Origin: Spirometra erinaceieuropaei
Lineage: Eukaryota; Platyhelminthes; Cestoda; Diphyllobothriidea; Diphyllobothriidae
Length of the DNA stretch: 64,000 bases
Assembly (NCBI GenBank): GCA_902702965.1
Contig: CACRXP010000001.1
Span: 1,384,176 to 1,448,175, forward strand
Direction of reading: 5' to 3'
Shown in pieces: positions 21,701-32,720 of the stretch. The notes beneath the pieces are model-generated. The model was not told the DNA's origin and did no database searches. It worked only from the letters and a program-made list of their open reading frames with translations. The position numbers and the translations under genes are program-made. Position 1 is the stretch's first letter; each line of letters opens with the position of its first letter.

Positions 21701-23849
21701 ATCGAGAGAGAGAGAGAGAGAGTAAAGGAGCGGAGAATGAGCGACAGGCAGTGGTGGCTCTGATTGGCACAAACCAGAAGAAATAGAGCAGGCACCTGAA
21801 CGGCAAAGGCACCAGGCAAAACAGATTGTGGCGGGCTTCCGACTTTCACTAGATATACAATTGGCAGAAATCTCGCGGCGGAAGTGGTAGAGGGGTGATA
21901 CTTCGTACAAGGGGCAAAGGGTGGTGAAAAGGAAGAAGAGTTACCGTTCTAGAGGAGCGCTACGGAGAGGAGACCATGTGAGGCCTACAAGTGAGGTAGC
22001 AGGGTGACAGGCAGGAGTAGAACCAGGTCGGTGTGGAAAAGTGGGAGCTGAGAAGAGCAAGTCAAGCGTCATAAAATCTTGCCGGCAACAAGGCCAGGAG
22101 GTGGTGGTGCTATTAATCAGCTGTAGCAGGGGTGTGGATTTAAAAGAGGTCGAAAAGCGCAGTGGATTAAACTCGGGATAGGCAGGAGGGAGTGGAAGAT
22201 GCTGTTTCGGGCTGGCAGCGTGGAGTGCAGGCAGAAAGAGGTGTGACGTGAATCCATCATCGGAGGCGGGAATTTCTTTTTCTCTCAGGATGGCTTACGC
22301 CGACAGGGGGGAGGGGGTGGCAGTAGACGGTGTGGGGTGGCGCAAAAACACGACGTTTCACTCGGTAGGAAAGCTAAAATAGTGCAGAAAGAAATAGCAC
22401 ACACATTGTGCAGGGCACAGCAATATGGATGAGTATTCCTGAGATCAATCAGAATAATTAAAGACAGAAAAGGGTTTTAAAGGCAACAAGTGGCGAAATG
22501 AGCGTTTCGTGGCGGCGCGTCCTCAAGTGGTTGATACGGAAAATCTGCCAGACAGGCAGATAGTAAGCCAATTAAAACTCGGAGGCAAACCCATCAGGGT
22601 TCACTGTCCACGAGAAAGACTACAACGGTAGCGATGTGCAGATCGCTGTGGATCATCAAAGAGGGTTTTGCCTTCCACTGCTACCCTGACGCCAGGCTGC
22701 AACGAACCGAACTACCACAGGATAAAATCTCAAAAAAATCAAGGTCTGTTGGGGGTCCACAACCACACAAGCTTCCACACCACTGCAAGAATGTGTCATT
22801 ATGTGGTATTTTGAATGACGTACGGGCGTCGACAAGAGTCTGCCTAATTGGAAAGTGCGTGGTGGATTGGGCGAACAAAGAGATGGAGACTGAGAAGATT
22901 TCTCCAGGCAAGCGTGCATTTGCAGTCTTTGTAGTTGTCACCGCTACGCTATGGATACAGGCCGTTTGTGGGCAGTTGGTCTTTTCAAGGCTCGCTGCAG
23001 AAATGTGGAGACACCAGAAATTGCCCATAACTACTTCCTGGAGCTTTTGGATAAATCCCAAACTTCGGATGTTTTCTCCAAGCTAGGCCGGAGCGCACGT
23101 CATCATTGTCGGCCACCCCTAGCTTAACCACTCGCCAAGCACCTGAAAAGTCCGTCATCGGTAACGGACATCATTTCTGAGTTGCGTCGAAAGATTGATG
23201 ATTAGGTGCCCCACACTAAGTGTGCCCCAAGGAACTGAATGACGTTCTCCTTCCCTGTTCAGAGATAGGAAACAAGATGGAATGTTAAAATTACAGACGC
23301 ACCGGCTTCATTCATCAACGACGGCACAGAGGTCTCAACACGTATCCTCTGGAACCGTTTGACTCCGGGTCAGGGACGTAGGAACGAATAAAACCTGATA
23401 GATTTTTCGGTCTGGCAGTAGGCATCGCTTAAATACCTACCCTTAAAACTCTGCCAGCAGAGGTGCGTTGTTTTCGACAGATGATGTCTGCCGACCAAAT
23501 TGTCTTTTGAATTCTTCAATGGGACTTTTCGCGACTTGACTGGATTCTGTTGCAGAGTTCGACTTAGCCGACTGAAATTCTCTCTGGACGATAATTAAGG
23601 GTGCTGGCATACTCCCGGAATTCACGAACCTGATCGAGGCATACTAAGATTCAGGGTGACGGCTAAAGGAGTTATTACTTCGCTGCCAATGACCTCTCCT
23701 AACAGCGGTTCTCTTTATGCACTACGGTCGCGGGAGGTCAAGCCAGGGATCAAAGAACACGGGCCGCACTGAAATCCGTGATGTCATGGACTCTACAGTT
23801 GTCTGAACAACCATTGTACAAGTGGGCAATCAAGTTAACTTCTCAACAT
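18731..23849. other. No gene recognised; microsatellites
   Basis: No exon or RNA gene was recognised. A (GA)n run lies at about 21703-21720 and a C-run at about 20008-20017. At 22240-22275 GTGACGTGAATCCATCATCG resembles a minus-strand hammerhead with its stem II hairpin deleted. Around 23020-23110 one plus-strand frame reads LELLDKSQTSDVFSKLGR and then RHHCRPPLA before stops, which may be a decayed coding remnant of unknown origin. Confidence 0.4.
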
Positions 23850-24150
23850 TTGGCATACTCGATGAGATTGCAGCAATTAACGACACGAATGTCGGCCATC
23901 AAACAGTCATCACACCAAGTGCAACGATCCCTGATGAAGGGGGAGAGCCGTGAATAATCATAGGAACTCGGTAGCATGGCGACGGCATCCTATAAATACT
24001 GCAGCCCCCTTCGCATAATCTGCTTTTGTCTCTGACAATGGGTTCGAGCAGGAATCCGAAACATCAGGCTAATAAAGCTCTCGTCCTAGCGATCGTGTCT
24101 CTTTCTTCACGACTGCTTCCTGGGACTCGGCTCTTCGCTTCTGTTGACAA
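23850..24150 (+). mobile_element. PLE 3' end fragment (copy C)
   Basis: Begins near CTCGATGAGATTGCAGCAAT and aligns with copy A (187-480) through CGAATGTCGGCCATCAA, CCCTGATGAAGGGGG, TATAAATACTGCAGCCCC, the hammerhead and CTGCTTCCTGGGACTCGG. No open frame remains. It is truncated at both ends relative to a full PLE. Confidence 0.75.
24022..24078 (+). ncRNA. Hammerhead ribozyme, core mutated (copy C)
   Basis: The core reads CTGACAA (24032-24038): G8 is A, a base needed for catalysis, so it is probably inactive. Stem II is GGGTTC with GAATCC, which contains a G.U pair where other copies have A-U or G-C. GAAA is at 24058-24061, followed by ACAT instead of the ACGT palindrome. Confidence 0.7.
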
Positions 24151-27100
24151 TCGAGAATGATGTTTTGGCTTCTTTATAAGGTATACGGGAGACATGGATT
24201 CTATCACAGACTAGGTCGCAGTGGCAGAGCAGTTTTACAGATGTTAGGTAGTCCGAATAACCCGAGAACATGTGAGCCTATGAGTTGTGGATATGAGGCT
24301 GCTCCCTCGTTTCTCAGTTTTCTACAAGGATTGATTCTATCCACAACAAATGCGCACAGTGGGCAGTCAAGCTAGTCCGCGTTAACTTACCTAAATGTAA
24401 AAGGCGCTCTTAGGTTCGTCGACGGACAGCGTGATACTAGCCTAGAGAACATCCATACGATTTCGCTGGGAGTGATGAGCCTGTTTGCCGATGTTACGGG
24501 ATAGAATTGACGATAAAATATCCGAATCTGCGACTGAAACCGACTTGGAGGCCAGGCAGTTGTGTGAACCACTGCAGCTATGCACCAAGTGTGTAGTTCA
24601 TTTTTAAGGGCAGGTTTATGGCTCAGCAATGGGCAGTTTTGGCGGATGCTCTTAAGAAAGGCTTTGAACAACAAACCATGGGTGACAGTTTCGTCGTAAT
24701 AGATGACGTCGGCCTTAGCGAAACGTAGACCAATGTCAGGAACAAGTTACACCCATTCAGCAGCTGGGTTGTTAGACGCCAAAGCGGCAATAACAGCACA
24801 TGCATTTCACGAGGTTTCTTACAACTTAAAGACGGAGGAACGCACTTTTCTGTCAGTCTGACTGCTTCGCTGAAATGTAGCTCACTAATAAGACAGATAA
24901 CTACATAAATTTCTCAAAAGACCTACAAAGTATTAGGTGTAGGGAGACATTTAACGAGAAGTGGGATAAATTGGTTTCCAGTTCCGAAGAAAACCAGTGA
25001 CGACCTGCCTCTCTGATATGACCAAGTTAGGGTTTCGTAGCACGCACGTGCGCGTCACCTCTAATCGTGTTTACGAGTTTGCATGTACTTACGGATGCTA
25101 GCGCACTGGGTGCACGCGAGGACACTTGACAACTATGTCGGTCAAATATACCAAAATGACTTCCGGGGGCATAAAACAAGACGTCCAAAAGTCCAATGCC
25201 GAGGCATACTTGGGCACTGATCACACTATGGATTCAATGCTGGCATCTAAGACCCCGAATAGTGCAAGGATGGCCTACGTATCCTACGCACCAGTAAGGT
25301 CAACGCTGTGCAAGTGGTCGGGTCACGTGGCCGGCCTTGCGATGGTAGCGGGCGCTCGTCTAAATGGATCGCATCCTGCTTCTGCTCCCACAAACCCTGG
25401 CCGTGCCCTCTCGTACATCCGACTAATTGTTCATGTTCTTTATTACTTGTCGCGTTCAACTTGTTCTAGCCTGCTTAACATGGCCCGCCTCCCTAATACC
25501 CTTTATAGGCTTGGTTGTGTTCCTAGGCTGCTTATAATTTATAGCCCCCAATGTTGTTTATCACCTACCGTGTTGTATTTATTCTACACTGTTCACATGC
25601 CAACGTCCAATGATATGTAAGCAGGCAAAGGTTGATTGCAGTTAACTGAGAGGCGCAGTAATGCGGTAGGGTCATTAACTGCTGCTTCCTTCGCAATGTT
25701 GGCCCTCTCAAAATATTTACGCATAGAAAAGCGGTGGAAGGGGCCAAATTAACTAAGAGGCACCATTTTTCCAGTGATTTACACAGGTGGCTGGAAACAG
25801 TCGCGATTGAAAGCCAGCACGTTACCACATTCGAAATAAGTAGGGATACCATTAATGTTGGTTAATATTGCAAAATCACCAAACTAGTAGGTTTCGATTT
25901 GAAATCATACCTAAGGATTTTGGCCAATGCTTCATCGGTTTGAAGGGCCGAAGTGGCCTTGTAGCCGCCGCCCTCTTGAGCAGTCCGCAGCTTCACGAGA
26001 GTGTGTAGACAGAGGAGTGTTGACAGGACTAAAGGTGTCCACAACGGCCACTTATAGACCTAGACCCTATCATTTCCCAAGTATACAGCGTCACAGTGCC
26101 CATCTGCTGTGGTAGCACCCACGGAATGGAGAATGGGATTCCGATGGTCATGGCACAAACTACCTAACGATGGGTCGCTGAAGTCAGCCAAAAAGGGATA
26201 GACGAATTCGAAAGCTCACTCCAGATCTGGTGTCCCAAAGTGCGCAAACGGTCTGAAGTGCGCGGCATTAGCAGCTGCCGGGAAGATTCGTGCTGACTGC
26301 AACGCCTACTGCGATGACAGACAGCGGATAAAAGAGGACGAGCAATTCAAACTAGGGTCATTTAGCCTCGCCTGGTAGTTAACTGCCCTTGTTTTACTAC
26401 CACTTAGGTTACCCAATTAGCAACTGGTACAAGGACACGGATTAAAGGGGTTTAAACCTCAGGTCTCTACGACCCAAAGCTATCGGGGGAAGATGACTAG
26501 ATTGGAAATGGCCACTCCAGTCTTCCGTGTCTCGATTAAGCTAAGTTTCTGCTGACTTTTGCCTGTTTGGTTCCTAAAAATTTGAAGGTGGATGTGCTGA
26601 AACCGTCCTCAAAACCGGATAACTTAGGCTCTCAGCAATGATGTTTCATCGCTCAGAGTGCTTCATTCCATTTAAACGCCAACTGGTAGTGCAATTGCAG
26701 CATATTTGGTGCGCTAGATAGATCAAAGAAAACCCAGCCAGAGTGCGTTTTGCTTTTGGGTGGGCACGAATCTGCGATGTCTCCGATACTCAGAAAAGCC
26801 TGCTAATTGCGCAAACTCATTGACATTCGCTTCTTCCTGGCACGCAAGACGAGTCTACTGAGTTGTTAGAAATAAGACACCGTCTCGCGCCTGACCGTGA
26901 AATTCACATGTTATAATGAAGACTTATGAGTTCGAACTTTTGCACACAGACACCTAAAAAGATACCAAACCGAAGATTGTCCAGTAGAAAAATTGGTAAT
27001 CGCTCCTGACACTCAAAGCTGGAGCGGTTCTTCCAAAAGCCGTCATTTGGGACTAATTTAAACTCATTTAATTATTTTAACCGTAAAAGGTCGCCTCCCT

Positions 27101-27661
27101 ATCCTTATCTGCGAGCCAGACATGCTTAAAGTACCAAAACGCAAGTCGCTTATAGGCCAAAATAAGAATAGTTGTGCATGCAGGTGGGGCAGAAACATGA
27201 GGCGATTCATAAAGAAGGCGGCCAGACTAGGCAACGTGTCACCGGTCAAGTGGGTCAGACTGGTTTTTATTAGTACGATGAAACTTGATGTGGCAACCGA
27301 GTGCACCACTACCGTAGCCCTGATTTGCCAATTAAATTATCGCAAAGCACGGTCATGGTTTGGAAGGGTTCCAGTTGAAGGAATAGTTTGCTCATTCCCG
27401 TGGAGCTGTAATGCCCACTCCTTAATGTCGCCTTTACGGCACACTGACTCATGTGAGATCCTAGATCCCAAATCCGATTTTGAGGCCCGATTCTTGTGAC
27501 GGAAAGACCAGGGAGGGAGAGAGGGTATATTAATTAAACGGGCGATTTAACGTACCATTCGGAAACTTGTGCGTGCCGTGCACAGATGCTCTCTACAAAG
27601 GCTCGTCTAAAAGAAGAAAAAGTAATTGTCACATTGGCGACTGAGAAAAAAGCGAACTTAC
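24151..27661. other. No gene recognised (downstream side of the PPM1A-like gene)
   Basis: The final coding exon of the minus-strand phosphatase gene, expected to encode roughly 25-30 residues and the stop, should lie here or further left, but I could not identify it. The 164-codon plus-strand frame at 25126-25620 has no recognisable domain and no supporting splice context. Confidence 0.4.
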
Positions 27662-27773
27662 TTTGTTACAAATCCACCAGGTGGGTAGTTGGGTAAGACT
27701 TGGGATTGGACGATATTGGCGATATAAGTGGAGGTAAGAGGTGTATCGCTGTTGGCTGCGCCCTCGATTGTAC
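27662..27773 (-). CDS. PPM1A: PPM1A/PPM1B-like protein phosphatase, coding exon 4
   Basis: A 112-nt exon entered through CTTTATCTCTTCAG and left through GTAAGT. With one base from exon 3 it encodes residues 318-354: STIEGAANSDTPLTS, YIANIVQSQVLPNY and PPGGFVT, ending two bases into the next codon. In vertebrate PPM1A the helical C-terminal extension likewise ends in a PPGG-containing segment (family knowledge). Both splice sites agree in phase with exon 3, which is the main support, because the exon is too short and divergent to be convincing alone. An exon with the last residues and stop remains to be found at lower coordinates. Confidence 0.78.
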
Positions 27774-28121
27774 CTGAAGAGATAAAGGCCAACACTTGAA
27801 CTCTTCATTGATAGGACCATATGGGGAGGCAGGTGGTATATTTCACAGACTCACGGGTGCACTATATGGTGTCCAGGCATCCCGCCACATGCACGTGACA
27901 AGAGAGCGCTCGAGGCAATGTAATTAGCCCTGCCAAGTGCTATTTGGCCACCCTCTAACCCCACGTTATGTACCCGCGATGTCACCTGAGGTTTACCACC
28001 TGTGCAGATGTAGTACACGACGGCGCGCGGTGCAACATGAGTCTCGAGCTGATGATAGCTAGGAAGCCAGAAATGGCTATTCCGCTCTCCCTTGGTTTTG
28101 TCGGTAATGGTGGAGGGGTGC

Positions 28122-28364
28122 TCACCGATCGTTCTCACGGAACTCACTCGTCCCCTGTTGTGCCTTACGGGCTCTCTCACGAGCCAAACCGGCAGCAGCA
28201 CAGCGGCGCATGATAAAGGCACGTATTTGGTGCTTCTTCAGGTGCCTTTCAGCTAGTTCGGACACATTCTTAATGTACGGAAGCGTTCGCCAGTTTTTTG
28301 GTTTGGGCGCCTGATCGGAACCATCTAGTTCCTTGTCTTTTTCTTTTAACTCTTGTGGTCTCAT
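28122..28364 (-). pseudogene. PLE linker-region remnant
   Basis: The minus-strand frame contains PKNWRTLPYIKNVSELAERH, matching the segment between RT and GIY-YIG in the 5.9-kb PLE (PKFWRAIPYIENVSEAVSRL). The similarity ends soon after, and no GIY-YIG follows. The adjoining text near 28060-28140 (AGAAATGGCTATTCCGCTCT) recurs loosely at 42575-42600. Confidence 0.6.
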
Positions 28365-28689
28365 GCATCGGTGTACAAAATATCTAGGATACCTAATCTG
28401 GTAATTCCGTTCTGTTTGATAGGTTTCGTTGTCAGACCGATAGTATCCCAGTGCCCCCAGCCACTGTCGCTAAAACATCTCGCTCAATTGAGCCACATTC
28501 ACAAGTTGCGCCTGATTGAACGGTGGAATACGAAAAATGCGTCCTGCTTCCAGCAGTCAGAATAGCTCAGTGGACGTAACTCTTATGGTACTGCGAATAC
28601 TGCCGACAGCAGACGACAGCGCATGAGCCTGTTGCTCAACAACAGAAGGTCGGAAGGCGTTATTGGGAATGCGCACGCACAACAAACGC

Positions 28690-29050
28690 CAAGATTGGGG
28701 TGTCGCGGCGGACCCAGGTGCAGACTCACGCCGCGATACAAGCCGTCCCCCCTTTCCCTTAGAGTAAAAACCTGGCCAGGGTGTGTGGCGGTACGCCGCC
28801 TAGGTGCGGATTTTGCCGTGCCAGCCGTCTACGTCCTCTCCCGCCTCCGGTCTTTTAAAAGCTGTTATAACAGCGGGTTCAGGCGGGAAGGAGAAAGTGC
28901 GGCAGATGCGGCGCAAGTCTACCTTCATTATAGACTGACTACCTCACGTGCAAGTCACCGTACGCGCCCTCACCCTGCTGTGGAGCACACGATGGACATC
29001 GTCGATCACGTCGGTCGAACTGCCGCGAAAACCTGCTGTTGCTGGTGTGT
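28690..29050 (+). repeat. Dispersed repeat R2 (third copy)
   Basis: TACGCCGCCTAGGTGCGG, CTCTCCCGCCTCCGGTCTT, CATTATAGACTGACTACC and GATGGACATCGTCGATCACG occur in the same order as in R2 at 860-1150. A 212-codon open frame over this segment is not conserved between copies and I do not call it a gene. Confidence 0.65.
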
Positions 29051-29379
29051 GGCACGTACAGACGGGCCATTTGGCTGTCAGCTACTCCTGCCAGATTCCA
29101 CCATCAGATGGATGACCGGCTCGGAAAATGGACTGGTGCCTGGGAGGGGGAAGATAGGGTGGGTTGACTCTGAGGACTTGCTCTCAACGGCACTCAGTGC
29201 ACATTCTTCACGCGCTTTTAGACTACCACGGTGCGCTGAAATCCGTAGCTTGGGAGGCTGACAACTGACGAGGTGACTTGACCCATGTCTCGGAGCGGAG
29301 TCAGGCTGCAATAGCTCTTTCACAGTGTGGTCTCCATGACATACCTACACTGGGTTGGGATCTGAGCCGTCCCCTTGTT

Positions 29380-29650
29380 GGTTCTCTGCGTAAACCTGGT
29401 CCAGCGTGCGTGGACCAGGCGTGTGTGACGCGCATAAACAGGCCGTGTCAGCCAATGCGCCAGAGCCTGCCTTTGGTTACCGGACTAAGGTGGATGAGGG
29501 AAGGGAATGCGGTAAACACAGCGTATGTCGATTATCACTATAAACTAACTCACGCATAATTCACCGTCCCTGCGCCCACCATGCAGGGGGGTACAGGGTG
29601 GATATCGTTGTCCGTGACGGACGAACTGCCGTCACACTGTCAAAAAAACA
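29380..29650 (+). repeat. Dispersed repeat R2 (fourth copy)
   Basis: ATCACTATAAACTAACTCA near 29540, TTCACCGTCCCTGCGCCCAC and GGGTGGATATCGTTG match R2 in order. The GGTGCGCTGAAATCC block (29230) seen next to other retroelement tails lies about 150 bases before it. Confidence 0.6.
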
Positions 29651-30070
29651 CTTCCGTAGTCATTTTCGAGTCTGTGTGTGGCGGCGTGCTAGCGTGCATT
29701 TTTCCACCTCATGCGCTGAGATCGGCTTCAAGTCCTGCCGAGTAATTACATAGTGGTGAATTGTTGACGTTCCCAAGTAAGTAGCGAGTCTTGACCCGGA
29801 CAACGAATAAGTACCACAGGTCGGTGTCCGAGGCGCGCGCTGCTTGGTGACTTCCAAGACGGTTCTGTTGTGTGGCAATGCACGATGAGTTTCAGGCCCC
29901 CGTCTCTCCCATCCCCCCAGTGTTTGACTGTTGACACTCCTTTGTGAAAATGTGATTTGTGGGGAAGGGAGACTAAGGGAGGAGGGAGTGCGACAGTTTC
30001 TGCAGCAGTGTCTGATTCGGTGGCGTTTTATCACAATATAGATGACAGAAAAGGTCGCAACTGCACTTAC

Positions 30071-30188
30071 TTTCGATAATCTGGCGTATGGAAGCTTCTA
30101 GTTCTTCATCCTGGCGGACGATTTCAGGATCGACCTCCGGAAGTTTGTTTAGGCCGACTAGGAGGATACTCATATTGTCTTTACTACC
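30071..30188 (-). CDS. PPM1A: PPM1A/PPM1B-like protein phosphatase, coding exon 3
   Basis: A 118-nt exon after GATTTTATTCAG and before GTAAGTG. It encodes residues 279-317: GSKDNMSILLVGLNKLP followed by EVDPEIVRQDEELEASIRQ and IIE. GSKDNMS is the last catalytic motif of PP2C enzymes; the aspartate (282) is a metal ligand. The acidic helical stretch after it corresponds to the start of the C-terminal domain of the PPM1A/PPM1B group, which separates this gene from other PP2C subfamilies. Exon phases are 0 on entry and 1 on exit. Confidence 0.93.
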
Positions 30189-32479
30189 CTGAATAAAATC
30201 AAAGAAACGAGATGCATTAGAAACATCGATGCTAATGCGCAATTTAAGTTGCAATCGAGAATCATTGAGGAATTAAAGGCGTCTAGGCCTGGCAAGGGCA
30301 TACTCGTTTGGGGGTTCGGTGTGACCTGGAAAGAGCGTTGTAAGAAACGCATGTCATTAACACTGTAAGTATGCGATAGCGATTGACTCGTGTCGGTTTT
30401 AGTGCAGCTTGTTTCATGATGGTCAAGGTTTGAAGGTATTTGGCACTTTAGGAAAATGTAAGGTGGCTTTATGGCAGTGGGCAACCCTTACGCCATACAA
30501 AGATACCATTGACGCAGGTTAGAGAAATAAGCTACCTCTCGTGTTACCAAAACACCATTGAAGGCGGTTGGCAAAGAGGCCGTCGGGAAGAGGTAAGTGA
30601 GCACAGCTGATGTCAACGTCTGAAATTGCGAGTATGCCAACTGCCGTCCCGATAAGGGGAAAACACGCAGTGCCCAGGCGGCGGACTTAAGGTAGACTCC
30701 TAGAACCCAGAGTATGCTGGGTGCCTGCTAGCATAGATAAAGCCTACCTCCCCCTTCCACGTCCGACTTCGAGCTCAAGAATTACAGGAAACCATTCCTC
30801 CACCAAGCCACCTCGCTTAAACGCTGCCTGGTTAGTCATGGCTCGACTGGACTTTGGTACGTACGTTCTGGTTGGACTTCCCGCTGGAAGCAGTGGCACC
30901 GTGTGGAGCAGTTCCTCATCTAACAACAACAATCTCTTGGGACAGAAGACACACATAATGTGGCGGATTTAGCCCACAGGCGTCTGAGAACACGGCACGG
31001 TCGAACCGCCAACGTTTTTCGTGTTTATTTGGTCGGTCAGACGATCTTTGTTTGCTAGGTGACGTTTTAGGCATACTAAGAGGCGGATCCTGTCTGTTCA
31101 AGTCAAAGATGAGAGCGAATCAGGTGAGGATATGCGGTGAAAACGAAAAAGCTAGCACAGCTGTGTTTCAGGAAGGAAGGCAGCAGGAAACGCTGGGGGA
31201 TGTCACAGAAACGCAATATGGGCTCTGTATCATCTTACAACTATTACACTTGCTGATCTGCCCTTATCTTGGCCGTCAGTCTCCCTCCATAATCATCTCA
31301 CCAATGTTTTCTAGACGTGAACAATCCTTGTGCGGTCACCAATGACGGTATGAGTCAAAAGGTTTCCAGCCCAGTCTCGCAATCTATTATGGCAACAAGA
31401 GGACGCTATTGTACAAAGCTGATGGTTCGACTTTGATTGTAGGAATCATGATGGGTGGCCACAACTCGGCGACAAGGTGTCAAAGTCAATCACAGAAAAC
31501 ATCCCTCTTAACAGCATACATTTTATGAAATAAGAAATTAGTACCAGAACTTTGAAGAATATACATTTTGCTCATCCCAAGACCATTAAGTGTCTCACAT
31601 CTGGAATGCCCAGGGATTCGTAAGATATCGATTTTCGAACAAAAATGTTTACTGATGTGGACTTTTAACACAGACTAGCGTGGAACAGAAGTCCCACACC
31701 TTTCATGCATAAACGTAAGGTGGGTGAACGACAAACACGACCTAAACTTCCGACCGTTACCCGGCACTATGGTGAGGGGGTGGGGCCATAACGCGCCGGG
31801 GTTAAGAGCTGTACTTGAAGTTACGACCGCAGCTATGGTGCGTTTGTGCCCGAGTATGTGCAAGTGCATGCTCCTTCCATCAGTTCAGAGTGCGGCCACT
31901 GAAACCCCCAGTTATATTCAACGCTCCGGTGAGAATCACAGCCGCACAGCCTCGCAGCAGATTCACATGGTTGTTAGTGTGCGAAAATCCATGCGACGGC
32001 GGTAAGTTGACTTGGGTATGTGCACACTTTCACGAGAATCGGCGGTAATTTATCGAAAACTACACTTTGTGACCTGTGAGGATGCAAAAATGTACCAAAC
32101 TGTGGAAGGTAGTTGAGTAAAACTCTAATTTGGGAATCATTTGCGATGTAGAAAGCTTCGGCATTCCAGTCTGCGACGCCATTCGCCGTCGGCAGGCTCC
32201 GAAGATGCTTGGAACTTAGACCACCAGGACGCCTATTGATGATTCAGCGACCGAGTCACTGCATGTGTGGGTTGAACACTAAACCACGCTGGAATATGAT
32301 GGTTCCTCCGTCAAACACGGTGAGAGTCACCAATATCCTGGAGGAAGCAGTGGAAAATTATGTCCCAATTGAATCGCAGTAATGGAAAATTACGCGGAAT
32401 GGACCTCATTCGTACATCCCATACAGACGTTTTAATGACGGGATAAGGCTAAGGAAACAGGATATGAACGTGGCAGAGT

Positions 32480-32720
32480 CTCGGTCTGGGCAGTTCGACT
32501 GTCGCAGGCGACAACGTGCACCGCGTGCCCCACAGAATGGGCGCAGCACCGGTGATGTGCGCGTGAATTACTTTGTAGTGAGGCTGGCTTGTGCGGCATC
32601 AGCCGCGCTCTTCCTCTCATTACCCACACCTCGCTTCGATGGCAAGAAATGCCAAGGCGACGGGAGGTGGGTGCGAGCGAAGTGACTGACGCAGCCACAG
32701 TACGCCTACGTCTGCCACGC
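32480..32720 (-). repeat. Dispersed repeat R2, inverted copy
   Basis: On the minus strand AATTCACGCGCACATCACC and the GGGTGTGGGTAATGAGAGG-like GC-rich leader appear in the R2 order; on the plus strand CAGAATGGGCGCAGCAC near 32531 recurs at 44847-44862. Confidence 0.45.

Larger units (their letters stand above)
27774..30070 (-). other. PPM1A-like intron 3
   Basis: GT at 30070-30069 and AG at 27775-27774. It contains a PLE linker remnant (28122-28364) and two R2 repeats (28690-29050, 29380-29650). No other feature recognised. Confidence 0.75.

Noticed and set aside
22634..23086. Overlapping long frames on both strands (150 and 126 codons)
   Set aside because: Both are open over the same bases with no recognisable domain; at most a decayed element, mentioned only under the unannotated stretch.
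25126..25620. A 164-codon open frame on the plus strand
   Set aside because: No recognisable domain or signal, and a rival frame on the opposite strand; no splice-site support.
28623..29261. A 212-codon open frame on the plus strand
   Set aside because: It lies across the R2 dispersed repeat, is not conserved in other R2 copies, and is rich in Arg and Cys as expected for a chance frame in GC-rich DNA.
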